A stretch of 64,000 bases of DNA. It comes from Haladaptatus paucihalophilus DX253 (lineage in GTDB: Archaea; Halobacteriota; Halobacteria; Halobacteriales; Haladaptataceae). Shown piece after piece: positions 56,451 to 64,000 of the stretch; positions within the stretch are counted from its first letter, which is position 1; each line of letters begins with the position of its first letter. The translations under genes were made by a program, and so were the position numbers. The notes beneath the pieces were generated by a model that saw nothing but the letters and a program-made list of their open reading frames with translations, did not search any database and had not been told where the DNA came from. The stretch covers positions 1,024,962-1,088,961 of the forward strand of contig NZ_AQXI01000001.1 of NCBI RefSeq assembly GCF_000376445.1, written 5' to 3'.

Positions 56451-56484
56451 AACGCTCTGTGCGGTCTTCCTGCACTCGTGTGAG

Positions 56485-56505
56485 TGCGAGGGAAGGGAGT
56501 TGAAC
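56485..56505 (-). repeat. 21-nt copy of tRNA-Leu(CAA) 3' end
   Basis: TGCGAGGGAAGGGAGTTGAA followed by C is identical to 56583-56603, which is the discriminator base, acceptor 3' strand and much of the T-arm of the tRNA. Same orientation, 98 nt downstream of the tRNA 3' end. This is the size and position of a typical integrase attachment core. Confidence 0.9.
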
Positions 56506-56582
56506 TACGTCCAGACGTTCCGTCTGGCCTCATTCAACGCCCTTCGTTCGCAGTCGCGCGCTTCGTTGCTTGCGCGCGGACA

Positions 56583-56667
56583 TGCGAGGGAAGGGAGTTG
56601 AACCCTTGGACCTCTACAGGAGCGGATCTTGAGTCCGCCGCCGTTGGCCGGGCTTGGCTACCCTCGC
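56583..56667 (-). tRNA. tRNA-Leu (anticodon CAA)
   Basis: An 85-nt class II tRNA on the minus strand. Acceptor GCGAGGG (56667-56661) pairs with CCCTCGC (56590-56584); discriminator A at 56583. Anticodon stem GCGGA/TCCGC encloses CTCAAGA, so the anticodon is CAA. The long variable arm lies at about 56605-56620. No intron in the anticodon loop, no encoded CCA. Confidence 0.97.
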
Positions 56668-56755
56668 ACGCAGTTTGTATTGCATGGTGCGGGTGTTAAA
56701 ACGTTGCGAATCGAGAAACGACACTCCTTTTCCATGTCGCCCCGCCTCTCGAACC

Positions 56756-57562
56756 ATGACGAACGTCGAATCCCGCCTCGAACTGGCGGAGCGCGCCGCG
56801 ACAGCGGGGAGCGAAATCGCCGCGGACGGCTTTCGAAGCGGTCTCGCTGTCGAGACGAAATCGAACAAGACCGACGTGGTGACGGAAGCCGACCGCAACA
56901 GCCAGCGCCGCGTCATCGAAGTTATCCGGAACGAGTTCCCCGAGGACGCCATCGTCGGCGAGGAGGAGGACGCGCTGAAGGAGGTCCCGACGGAGGGCGA
57001 CGTGTGGGTCATCGACCCCATCGACGGGACGAACAACTTCGTGCGCGGGATTCCGCTGTGGACGACCAGCGTCGCCGCGGTGCGGGACGGGGACGCCGTC
57101 GCCGCCGCGAACGTCTGCCCGGCGCTGGACGACGTGTACACGGCGGACGCGGACGGGGCGTACCTGAACGGCGAGCGAATCACGGTCAGCGACCGCACCG
57201 ACCCCGAGACGTTCACGGTCTGCCCGACCGTCTGGTGGGACTTCGACCGCCGCGAAGAGTACGCCGCGACGGCGGAGGGCATCGTGAAGCGATTCGGCGA
57301 CATGCGTCGGTTCGGCTGTGCGCAAATCGTCCTCGGAATGGTCGCCAGCGGCGCGCTGGACGGCACCGTGACGAACATCGTTCCGAACCCGTGGGACACC
57401 GTTGCGGGCGCGTTCATGGTTCGGCAGGCGGGCGGCACGGTGACGGACATCCACGGCGAACCGTGGACGACGGAGAGTCGCGGATTGGTCGCTTCCAACG
57501 GCGAAGCGCACGAGGAAGTGCTCGCGGCGGCCCGCGATGCCGAACCATACTACGGAAATTAA
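56756..57562 (+). CDS. Inositol monophosphatase family protein (possible fructose-1,6-bisphosphatase)
   Basis: A 268-aa Li-sensitive-type phosphatase. Metal motifs: EEEDALKEV (Glu), WVIDPIDGTNNFVRG (the DPIDGT signature) and NPWDTVAGAFMVRQAGG (third Asp). It needs Mg2+ and dephosphorylates inositol phosphate or, in many archaea, fructose-1,6-bisphosphate; the two cannot be told apart here. ATG 56756 (MTNVESRLELAERA) is chosen; the longer frame begins inside the tRNA. Confidence 0.92.
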   Translation: MTNVESRLELAERAATAGSEIAADGFRSGLAVETKSNKTDVVTEADRNSQRRVIEVIRNEFPEDAIVGEEEDALKEVPTEGDVWVIDPIDGTNNFVRGIPLWTTSVAAVRDGDAVAAANVCPALDDVYTADADGAYLNGERITVSDRTDPETFTVCPTVWWDFDRREEYAATAEGIVKRFGDMRRFGCAQIVLGMVASGALDGTVTNIVPNPWDTVAGAFMVRQAGGTVTDIHGEPWTTESRGLVASNGEAHEEVLAAARDAEPYYGN

Positions 57563-57648
57563 ACGAACGAAATTTATAATCTATTTATTGCAAGTATACC
57601 GAGCGTGGTGTGTACAATTATTTAGCGGTGGGGATTCACCGTAGCGAT

Positions 57649-58116
57649 ATGAAACTGGATGACACAGACCGTGCCATTCTGAAAGCCCTCCAAGCGAACG
57701 CCCGGACACCGTTCAGCGAAATCGCGCGACAGATAGACATGTCCAGCGCGACGGTGCACGACCGCGTTAATCGCATGGAAGAAGCGGGCGTCATCACCGG
57801 CTATCACGCCACCGTGAACCCGAAAGAGGTCTCGCTCGGCATCTCCGCGTTCGTCGGTCTCCGCGTGGAACAGGGGCGCGAGAAGGACACGCTCAAACGC
57901 CTCGAAGGAATCGACGGGATTCAGGAGGTTCACCTGACGACCGGGTCGTGGGACGTGATGGCCCGGGTGTACGCCGAAGACGCCGACAGCCTCCGCGAGT
58001 TGATGTTCGACAACATCGCCCAGATGGACGGGTTCGCCCGCTCACAGACGATGGTCGTCCTCGGGTCCCCCTACGAGAGCGAGGAACTCCCCCTCGAAAT
58101 GGGTCTCGAGGAGTGA
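57649..58116 (+). CDS. Lrp/AsnC family transcriptional regulator
   Basis: A 155-aa regulator: winged HTH ([38 protein letters not shown]) then the RAM ligand-binding domain ([34 protein letters not shown]). It would bind DNA as an octamer and sense an amino acid. The ATG at 57649 is preceded by an AT-rich 86-nt gap. It lies just after the IMPase gene and before the DUF63 gene. Confidence 0.93.
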   Translation: MKLDDTDRAILKALQANARTPFSEIARQIDMSSATVHDRVNRMEEAGVITGYHATVNPKEVSLGISAFVGLRVEQGREKDTLKRLEGIDGIQEVHLTTGSWDVMARVYAEDADSLRELMFDNIAQMDGFARSQTMVVLGSPYESEELPLEMGLEE

Positions 58117-58159
58117 CAAGACCGGAACCCTAAAACCCGCTCGCTTCGGTTCGTGCGAT

Positions 58160-59293
58160 ATGGACACAGCAAGCGAGGAAGCCGACAACGAGCGCCTGTG
58201 GATGGGGGCCGTCGCCGCCGCCATCGTGGCGCTGGTCGGCGGTGCGCTCGCGTTCCCGAAACAGGTGTACGACGGTTTCATTTGGCACTACTTCTGGGGT
58301 CCGGTACTGGCCGACGCGAACAACGCCTCCTGTGCCGTCCGCGACGGCGGCACGACGAAGTACATCTACGACGCGGCGACGTGCGCGACGGCGCCGGGTC
58401 CGGTCGCGGAACCCGGCTACACCCTCGTCTCGGAGGTCGGCTACGCGGTCACGCTCATCGTCGCGCTGATGGGCGTCGTCTACCTCCTCCGCCGACTGAA
58501 CGTCGGACAGGAGCGACGCCTCTTTTACGCGCTCTTCCCGTTCATGCTCTTCGGCGGCGCGCTGCGCGTCGTTGAGGACGCGAACGACGCGCTCGGACAG
58601 GTCGGCCAGAGCGCGATTCCCTTCCCGTGGAACACGCTCATCATCAGCCCCATCATCTACTTCACCGTCTTCGCCATCACGCTCGCCGCCCTCGTCGTGA
58701 GCGTCGCCCTCGCCCGCCGCGGTGTGGTCGAGGACTACGAATATCCGCTCGCCGGAATCGGCACGGTCGTCCTCGCCGCGACGGTCGGCTATCTGGTGAT
58801 GCTGGCGATGACGACCCAAACTGTCAGGTTCTACCCGCAGATGCTCGTCGTCGTCCTCGGCGGCGCGACGCTCGTCACCGCCGTCGTCTGGTGGGCGGTG
58901 AACCGATACGCACCCGAAATCAACGCCGGAACGGCCGCCATGGGCGCGGTCGTCATCTGGGGTCACGCCGTGGATGGCGTCGCAAACGTCGCGGTTCTCG
59001 ACTGGGCGGGCGCGCTCGGCCTCGCCGGGCAGTACGGCGCGAAACACCCCGTCAACCGGGCCATCATCGACATCACGACGAACGTGTTCCCGGCGTCGGT
59101 GACGGACGTCATCGGGACGGCGTGGCCGTTCCTCTTCGTCAAAATCGCCGCCGCGCTCGCCGTCGTCTGGGTGTTCGACGAGCAGATATTCGAGGAGAGC
59201 CCGCGCTACGCCATCCTGCTCCTCATCGCCATCGTCGCGGTCGGACTCGGGCCGGGAACCCGCGACATGCTCCGGGCGACGTTCGGAATTTAG
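58160..59293 (+). CDS. DUF63 family membrane protein
   Basis: A 377-aa integral membrane protein with about eight hydrophobic segments. It fits DUF63 by [19 protein letters not shown] near the N-terminus and [11 protein letters not shown]-like [17 protein letters not shown] around residue 138. An extracellular loop (residues 55-85) carries two Cys that may pair (ASC, ATC). Family function is unknown. ATG at 58160; the stop overlaps the convergent zinc-finger gene. Confidence 0.88.
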   Translation: MDTASEEADNERLWMGAVAAAIVALVGGALAFPKQVYDGFIWHYFWGPVLADANNASCAVRDGGTTKYIYDAATCATAPGPVAEPGYTLVSEVGYAVTLIVALMGVVYLLRRLNVGQERRLFYALFPFMLFGGALRVVEDANDALGQVGQSAIPFPWNTLIISPIIYFTVFAITLAALVVSVALARRGVVEDYEYPLAGIGTVVLAATVGYLVMLAMTTQTVRFYPQMLVVVLGGATLVTAVVWWAVNRYAPEINAGTAAMGAVVIWGHAVDGVANVAVLDWAGALGLAGQYGAKHPVNRAIIDITTNVFPASVTDVIGTAWPFLFVKIAAALAVVWVFDEQIFEESPRYAILLLIAIVAVGLGPGTRDMLRATFGI

Positions 59294-59451
59294 TCGAGTC
59301 GTTCCAACGTCGATTCGGGGAAGTACCGGTCCCCACAGTTCCGGCACACCGCCGCTTCGACGCGCTGTGCGTTCAGATGGTCCACGGAGACGCTTTGTTT
59401 CGACAGCGACGACCCGCACGTCGCACACGAGAGGTCGAACTCGGTCGTCAT
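59290..59451 (-). CDS. Small zinc-finger protein, 53 aa
   Basis: A 53-codon ATG-to-TAA reading: [20 protein letters not shown] then [18 protein letters not shown] and ERLD. CATC and CRNC knuckles 29 residues apart form a zinc ribbon. The length is shorter than 60 codons. The stop overlaps the DUF63 stop (59291-59293) tail to tail. Possible partners are unknown. Confidence 0.75.
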   Translation of the reverse strand: MTTEFDLSCATCGSSLSKQSVSVDHLNAQRVEAAVCRNCGDRYFPESTLERLD

Positions 59452-59644
59452 ACCGTCACCACGCTGACCGTGTGAGCAATATTAGGCACTATTAATCTCC
59501 CTCTATGTCGTGAGTTACGAGTAGAACTGATATAAAACCCTTGTGTCTCGGTAGCACGAGTCTAGCGACGCTCGTCACTCATCGTTCGTCGGTTGCCGTT
59601 CGCCGTTCGCCGTTCGTCGCTCGTTTCTCGTCGTCCGTTCGAAG

Positions 59645-61372
59645 TCAGGGATACGGATGCGGCTCCCGGTCGGGACGCGCGTCGAAGCCGAGTTCGTCGG
59701 GGACCGTCCGCGCGCGCTTCCCGAAGAACGCGTCCCCGGTGAACAGCGGTTGTGCCTCGGGAGCGAGAACGCGGACCGCTTCGAACCCGAGCGACGCCAC
59801 GTCGCGCGTCGTCACCCTGGCACTGTACACCGAAAGCGCCTCGCTCGCCCGCGAGACGACCGCTTCCAACTCCGCCGTTCCGTCCGACACCGGCGAACCG
59901 ACGCTGGAACTCGGAATCGTCGTCTCGGGCGTGACGAAGCGCCGTGCCGACCCGGGGAACGACGCGTACCGGGCGATGGACCCCTCCGCCTCCGCGGCGT
60001 CTTCTTTCCCCATCGACTTCAGTTCCGTCCAGTTCTGGAGCGCCTCCGCGAGCGCGGAGCGGGCCGCCGCGTCCGGGTCCAAATCCGCACCCGACCCCAC
60101 CGCGAACTTCGGCCATTCTCCGTCCCGGTGAACGGCGACGGCGACCACGGGAACGTCGATGTCCTGCGTGACGAGCAGGGCGGTTACGTCCAACTCCTCC
60201 GCGCGTGCTCGCTTTACCAACGTCTCGAACCCGTCGTCCTCGACGTGCAATCCCAGCGGTTCGAACGATGAGTACCACGCGAGCATCGTCGCGTCGCGCT
60301 CGATGACCTCGTACAACCCGGACAGAATCGCCTCGGCAGTCGAGTTACCCAACCCCAAACCGGTGGTTATGGCGGGCTTGAATCGCGCCGACGGCGGCGG
60401 GAAGTGGACGAACTCGGCCGGAAGGTGAACGAGTTCGCCGGTCGCCAGATTTCGCCCGGAGACCCACGCGAGTTCGTCGTCGTTCGCGTCGGGCCATCCG
60501 GCGGGCCGCACGAACTCGGCGGGAGACACCGCGTTGCCGAGATCGGACGGCCGCGCCACCGCGAACTCGTCCTCTCGATAGACGCCCGCACAATAGCGTT
60601 CCATTCCCTCGCCCAACGCCTTCATGAGCGCCGCGTCCCAACCGTCGGCGACCCCCGCCGACTGTCCCGGTGCGCTCGCGTCGCTGAATCCGTTCGTGTC
60701 CGTGACGGTCGCCAGATAGTACGGGACGGGAAACGACGACACCTCGCCGAGCGAGCGGATGACGCCGAGGCGCTCGTCCAGCGCCAGTTCGGCGTGGGAA
60801 ACCGCCTCGTCCAGCGTCCGCTCCTCGTACTCGATGCCGAGCGTTCGGTCCCGCGGTTCCCCACACGTCGGGCAGTTCGGAACCGGAAGCAGTCGTCGTT
60901 CCGCGTGCGGGAGTTCCGTGACGCCGCCGAGTATCGCCGATTCGCCACCCGCAGCGAGCGTCGCCGCCTCCCTCCCGGCGACCGCACCGGCGAACCGTTC
61001 GGTGACGGCATCGTACTCGGCGGTTTCGGGGGTGTCCCCTCCCGTACCGTCGGCTTCCTCCGCGTTGGCCGCGACACGCGCACGCAAACAATCGAAACAG
61101 GCGGTTTCCGGGGAAAATCCCGAAACGGCGGCGTTCACGTCGGAACGCGGTCGGCCACCCACGCCGCCGAGTTCGACCGCAATCCACGGAATTTCCGCCC
61201 GATTCGCGCGTTCGAAGACGGATGCGCCCACCTCGTCGATGACGACGGCGAAATCGGCATCGCCGATGGAATCGGCGTCGAGTTCGGTGACGGCTCCGTC
61301 CGCGTCCGAAAGCGCCGACGTGACCGCATCGGCACCGGGACCTCGACCGACAACGCCCAGCACGGTGTTCAT
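59645..61372 (-). CDS. YcaO-domain protein with E1-like N-terminus and PxPxP C-terminus
   Basis: A 575-aa protein. Residues 1-180 look like a small ThiF/ocin-ThiF-type domain with two CxxC pairs (C92/C95 in CFDCLRARV, C167/C170 in CPTCGEP) that would hold one zinc. Residues 190-575 are a YcaO domain with the ATP-site pattern KALGEGMERY and EVIERDA and EALQN. It ends in PHPYP, a PxPxP motif. In azoline-forming YcaO enzymes that ending is needed for activity. A precursor peptide is not visible next to it. ATG at 61372. Confidence 0.88.
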   Translation of the reverse strand: MNTVLGVVGRGPGADAVTSALSDADGAVTELDADSIGDADFAVVIDEVGASVFERANRAEIPWIAVELGGVGGRPRSDVNAAVSGFSPETACFDCLRARVAANAEEADGTGGDTPETAEYDAVTERFAGAVAGREAATLAAGGESAILGGVTELPHAERRLLPVPNCPTCGEPRDRTLGIEYEERTLDEAVSHAELALDERLGVIRSLGEVSSFPVPYYLATVTDTNGFSDASAPGQSAGVADGWDAALMKALGEGMERYCAGVYREDEFAVARPSDLGNAVSPAEFVRPAGWPDANDDELAWVSGRNLATGELVHLPAEFVHFPPPSARFKPAITTGLGLGNSTAEAILSGLYEVIERDATMLAWYSSFEPLGLHVEDDGFETLVKRARAEELDVTALLVTQDIDVPVVAVAVHRDGEWPKFAVGSGADLDPDAAARSALAEALQNWTELKSMGKEDAAEAEGSIARYASFPGSARRFVTPETTIPSSSVGSPVSDGTAELEAVVSRASEALSVYSARVTTRDVASLGFEAVRVLAPEAQPLFTGDAFFGKRARTVPDELGFDARPDREPHPYP

Positions 61373-61453
61373 GCACGAGACGAGACGTGCGGATGGCAAA
61401 AGTACGGCGGATAGCCGCCGCTCGAAGACGAGAAAAAACGGGACGAACTGCGC

Positions 61454-62278
61454 TTAGTTGAGGATGCTCTGTGCGACGCCAGCGAGCTGGTCGGTGTCCG
61501 CGTTCTGAAGGTCGTCGTTGGCGAGCTTCAGGCGGAGACGCGGGCGACCGACGTCGATGGGGACCTTCTCGGTACCGATGAGGCCCATGTCCTCGAGCTT
61601 GGTCTTCGTTCGGGAGAACGTCGCTTTGCTTGCGATGCCGACGTCCTCGCCCCACTTGCTGATGTCGTAGAGCAACGCCTCGTTTTTGGCCGCGACGAGG
61701 AGGCTGATGGTCACTTCGTCGAGACCGTCGCCGTCACCGCGAGCGGTTTCGAGCGAGGAGAGGACGCTGTTGAAGTCGTCTTCCGCCTCGGGGCTGATCT
61801 CTTCGCCGAGCGTCTCGCGGACGCGCGTAATCGGGGGCGTACGGAGCGAGAAGTCGCTCGCATCGTCCCAGAAGTCCGTGTACGTGCCGTAGGCGGCGTC
61901 CACGAACTCGTCGTCGTCGGAGGTCAGGCCACCAACTCGGTCGCCCGCGGTGACGAGTGCGATGACGACGTCCTCGGTGACGAGGAGCGAGTTGCCGGAG
62001 GAATCCTCCGTAGTGCGCAGCGTGAGCGCGCCCTCGTCGATGAGGTCGGCGGCGTTGCTGGCGATGATGAAGTCTTCCATGACGTCTTTGAGGATACCTT
62101 CGTCCGCGAGCATACGCATCTCGGGGAGGTCGCCTTCGTACTCCGTCGCGGCATCGATAAGGTCTTCAATCGCGCTCGCGGATGGATTCACGACGAGCAT
62201 GACGTCGGGGCCTTGATCGATCACCGTCTGAAGGATCTCGTGGACGCTTTGGTTCAAGAGGTTCGATTTTGTTTCCAT
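61454..62278 (-). CDS. TbsP-like transcriptional regulator (DUF5821)
   Basis: A 274-aa protein starting METKSNLLNQSVHEILQTVI, with MLVVNPSASAIEDLI and a C-terminal winged HTH (KWGEDVGIASKATFSRTKTKLEDMGLIGTEKV). From memory it resembles TbsP, a haloarchaeal regulator tied to gluconeogenic gene control, which I did not check by alignment. ATG 62278 is preferred to 62299 because a TATA-like element lies 27 nt before it. It is 81 nt upstream of the YcaO gene, same strand; co-transcription is possible. Confidence 0.75.
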   Translation of the reverse strand: METKSNLLNQSVHEILQTVIDQGPDVMLVVNPSASAIEDLIDAATEYEGDLPEMRMLADEGILKDVMEDFIIASNAADLIDEGALTLRTTEDSSGNSLLVTEDVVIALVTAGDRVGGLTSDDDEFVDAAYGTYTDFWDDASDFSLRTPPITRVRETLGEEISPEAEDDFNSVLSSLETARGDGDGLDEVTISLLVAAKNEALLYDISKWGEDVGIASKATFSRTKTKLEDMGLIGTEKVPIDVGRPRLRLKLANDDLQNADTDQLAGVAQSILN

Positions 62279-62613
62279 AGTGAGACGGACGAGATTCATC
62301 TATTTAATTTTAACGTTCGAAATCAACGGAAATCATAGGTTATGTAGTATGAACAATTAGTCAACGTCGTAATTATAACCGGCTATTTTGTATAATACCA
62401 CCCTGAAGTCCGAAATCTCTTCAGTGAACGTGAATTTCTGAGCTTCGCCGCGAGAGTGTCCAGAACGCACAATATCGGCCTCTTTTCCGTCCGTCAAGCG
62501 TTGCCGAACGACGATAACGGCATAATTCCGTCGAGTAAGACCTAATTACCAATTCCATATTGCGTGAACAGTCCGAAAGAATGAAGTAAGAATGTGAAGT
62601 ATCAACATGCGAC
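62279..62613. other. AT-rich gene-less stretch
   Basis: About 335 nt between divergent promoters, low in GC compared with the rest of the window. It holds the TbsP-like promoter on the left. I see no other clear site. The open frame on the minus strand (62421-62681) is rich in Ser/Arg/Tyr and does not look like a gene. Confidence 0.5.
62301..62311 (-). promoter_or_regulatory. TATA-like element for the TbsP-like gene
   Basis: TATTTAATTTT on the plus strand, which reads AAAATTAAATA on the coding strand, lies about 27 nt before the ATG at 62278. The position fits a leaderless transcript and argues against the start at 62299, which would lie inside the promoter. Confidence 0.5.
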
Positions 62614-62754
62614 ATGCGGGATAAAATCCACCAGTGGCTTACGGAACATCCACGGACGATCAGCGCAGCATTCGGCCTCATGTTCGTAACGACTGTCTAT
62701 TCCGGAGGAATCTTTTCACCGTTAATAAGCGGTGCGGGCAGCGCAGGTCCCTAA
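62614..62754 (+). CDS. Small hydrophobic peptide, DUF7503-like, 46 aa
   Basis: A 46-codon ATG-to-TAA reading: MRDKIHQWLTEHPRTISAAF, one membrane segment (GLMFVTTVYSGGIFSPLI) and an SGAGSAGP tail. The H-P-R before the segment and a Gly-Pro end match, from memory, short haloarchaeal peptides named DUF7503. No cysteines or cleavable-signal motif apart from that segment. Its stop overlaps the stop of the CHAT gene on the other strand by three bases. Function unknown; it could be a partner, a substrate or an unrelated peptide. Confidence 0.65.
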   Translation: MRDKIHQWLTEHPRTISAAFGLMFVTTVYSGGIFSPLISGAGSAGP

Positions 62755-64000
62755 TCGAGAAGCGATACTAATTCGGCCGACCAGTACAGCTCACCGTCAA
62801 ACACAACCGGTATTTCTGCGTGATGAAGGTAGGATTTGAGTTCATCGGAATGGAGTGAGAATACTGCGTCGTTCCCGGCTAGATATCCCGTATTGCTGCT
62901 CTTTAAGTATGGTTGGAAGTAGCCACCGGGCAACCGCTCGGTCATCAAATCACACGACAAATGGAATCTGTCTTCGTCCAGTCGCGTTAACTTTCCAACC
63001 ACTGGGAAGAAGCTAGCACACTGCGTCAACTGGTGTGTCCCGTCGCCGACGACGGCATAATCCTTGTTCATCATGATCCGCCGACGAGCGATTTGGAGCG
63101 CTCGCTGAATGCTGAATCCGTTAATCAACAGCCGTGCAAAGGAAACGCCGACTTTTCCCGCCTGTTTGTTCAGCACCTTGTTGAACGTCACCGCACCCGC
63201 GACGCTCCCTTTTCTGACCAACTCCATTCCCTCGTGGTAGGAGCCACAGGCGTTCAGAAAGAAGGTCTGGACGTTACTCTCCTCGATGCTCGAAACCGGG
63301 AGATTACCGTCCGTACAGCGTAGTCCCGACTCCTCACAGTGACCGATGTAGTGGACGAAATCGCACGGACTTTCGAGCGTCTCGGCGAGTTCGGCGCGCG
63401 AAAGATGTTCACGGACCGTTACGTCGATAGGCAACTCCTCGGACCGCTCCATGTATATCTCTGCCACGTCCTCGTGTTCGTCGCCCATCATCTCGTCGTT
63501 CAGTATCAGCGTCACGTCGATGTCGCCGTTCGACCGGTCGAAGTACTTGAAGCGATTTTCGTAGGCGGTCACGTCGGTCTTGAACACGTCGATGGGAACG
63601 CCGTTCGCCAACCAACCGTGAACCTGTCCCTGTTGTAACTCCGGTTTGACCCGCTCGACCGAGGAAACGGTCTCCGACGCTCGATACGAACCACCGGCGG
63701 CAGCCACTTCCGGTGCTCGTTGCCCATCGCGGTAGAAGTCACCGAGGGAGGCGTCGAGTAGTTCGTCGCGCTCCAACGGGGTCGATTTCGGGAGGTAGAC
63801 GGCGCTCAAATTGGCGAGCAGGTACGGGAGCGCCGAGATGTTCTCCACCGAGGGTTCGACGTACATCGCCAGATGCCACTCGGGGAGGTCGTCGTCGATT
63901 CGCGCGAAATCGAGGAGGTCGTACTCGACGAACTGCTCACCCGGGGTGGCCTCGTAGGTCGCCGCCGCGTCGATGTCGAGTTCGTCCAACAGGGATAGTT
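62751..64000 (-). CDS. CHAT-domain (caspase-like) protein, 5' end off the window
   Basis: At least 416 codons; the start is beyond 64000 and the frame stays open to the edge. The CHAT peptidase fold is shown by His217 in CDFVHYIGHCEESGLRC and Cys248 in FFLNACGSYHEGMELV (counted from the codon at 63987-63989), the His/Cys dyad of caspase-like proteases. GSVAGAVTFNKVLN follows. About 120 residues after the catalytic core form an extra C-terminal domain. The substrate is unknown. Tail-to-tail with the 46-aa peptide. Confidence 0.85.
   Translation of the reverse strand, partial: LSLLDELDIDAAATYEATPGEQFVEYDLLDFARIDDDLPEWHLAMYVEPSVENISALPYLLANLSAVYLPKSTPLERDELLDASLGDFYRDGQRAPEVAAAGGSYRASETVSSVERVKPELQQGQVHGWLANGVPIDVFKTDVTAYENRFKYFDRSNGDIDVTLILNDEMMGDEHEDVAEIYMERSEELPIDVTVREHLSRAELAETLESPCDFVHYIGHCEESGLRCTDGNLPVSSIEESNVQTFFLNACGSYHEGMELVRKGSVAGAVTFNKVLNKQAGKVGVSFARLLINGFSIQRALQIARRRIMMNKDYAVVGDGTHQLTQCASFFPVVGKLTRLDEDRFHLSCDLMTERLPGGYFQPYLKSSNTGYLAGNDAVFSLHSDELKSYLHHAEIPVVFDGELYWSAELVSLLD

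Larger units (their letters stand above)
56274..56582. other. Gene-less stretch between hisD and tRNA-Leu(CAA)
   Basis: About 310 nt, no credible gene. It holds two truncated copies of the tRNA 3' end (56440-56450 and 56485-56505), and hairpins GCACTC-GTGT-GAGTGC (56472-56487) and CCAGACG-TTC-CGTCTGG (56511-56527). The hisD promoter must lie at its left edge. Confidence 0.6.

Noticed and set aside
62421-62681. 86-aa minus-strand frame overlapping the 46-aa peptide
   Set aside because: No family-like features, and it overlaps the peptide gene, which has a better start, composition and end.

Overview
The window is a stretch of haloarchaeal chromosome (class Halobacteria). The evidence is GC-rich DNA with AT-rich promoters, acidic proteins, many twin-arginine (Tat) signal peptides, leaderless-type genes with a TATA-like element about 27 nt before the ATG, and archaeal markers: LSm with L37e, Pelota, RqcH/NFACT, MBF1, a geranylgeranyl reductase-type flavoprotein, dodecin and a TbsP-like regulator. 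I cannot fix the genus from sequence alone. It is mostly ordinary chromosome with a few accessory pockets.

Layout. 0-5 kb: end of a PfkB kinase, a DUF2342-type metalloprotease, an M42 peptidase, LSm, L37e and purF. 5-9 kb: small membrane and zinc-ribbon genes, tRNA-Leu(GAG), then an AT-rich gene-less stretch holding a copy of part of that tRNA, and a secreted beta-helix protein. 9-24 kb: housekeeping enzymes, including a TOBE protein, MBF1, an AlaX-type editing protein, a prolyl oligopeptidase, an OB-Cas4-Dna2 helicase, a LarA-like protein, a DASS transporter and an Lhr-type helicase. 24-32 kb: two ribosome-rescue factors (Pelota and RqcH) among membrane proteins. 32-40 kb: an SLC13/TrkA-C transporter, a 2-hydroxyacid dehydrogenase, a frameshifted zinc-finger gene, msrB, two repeat-rich gene-less stretches, a crotonase and a flavoprotein. 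40-47 kb: a cell-surface cluster of flippase, GH18 and two tandem secreted PHB-depolymerase-type esterases. 47-53 kb: IscA, dodecin, membrane proteins, a pair of Cys-rich helical proteins and an aminotransferase. 53-56 kb: an iron-type solute-binding lipoprotein with two DtxR-type palindromes at its promoter, and hisD. 56-64 kb: tRNA-Leu(CAA) with two truncated copies of its 3' end, an IMPase, an Lrp regulator, a DUF63 protein, a YcaO protein ending in a PxPxP motif, a TbsP-like regulator, and finally a 46-aa hydrophobic peptide facing a CHAT-domain (caspase-like) protein that runs off the right edge.

The parts most likely to be undescribed are the peptide/CHAT pair at the right edge, the YcaO protein with a cyclodehydratase-type C-terminus and no visible partner, and the Cys-rich pair at 49.8-51.2 kb. 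Several real small genes (5568, 6439, 20229, 59290, 62614) are shorter than 60 codons and easy to miss. All calls are from reading the sequence; no database search was run.
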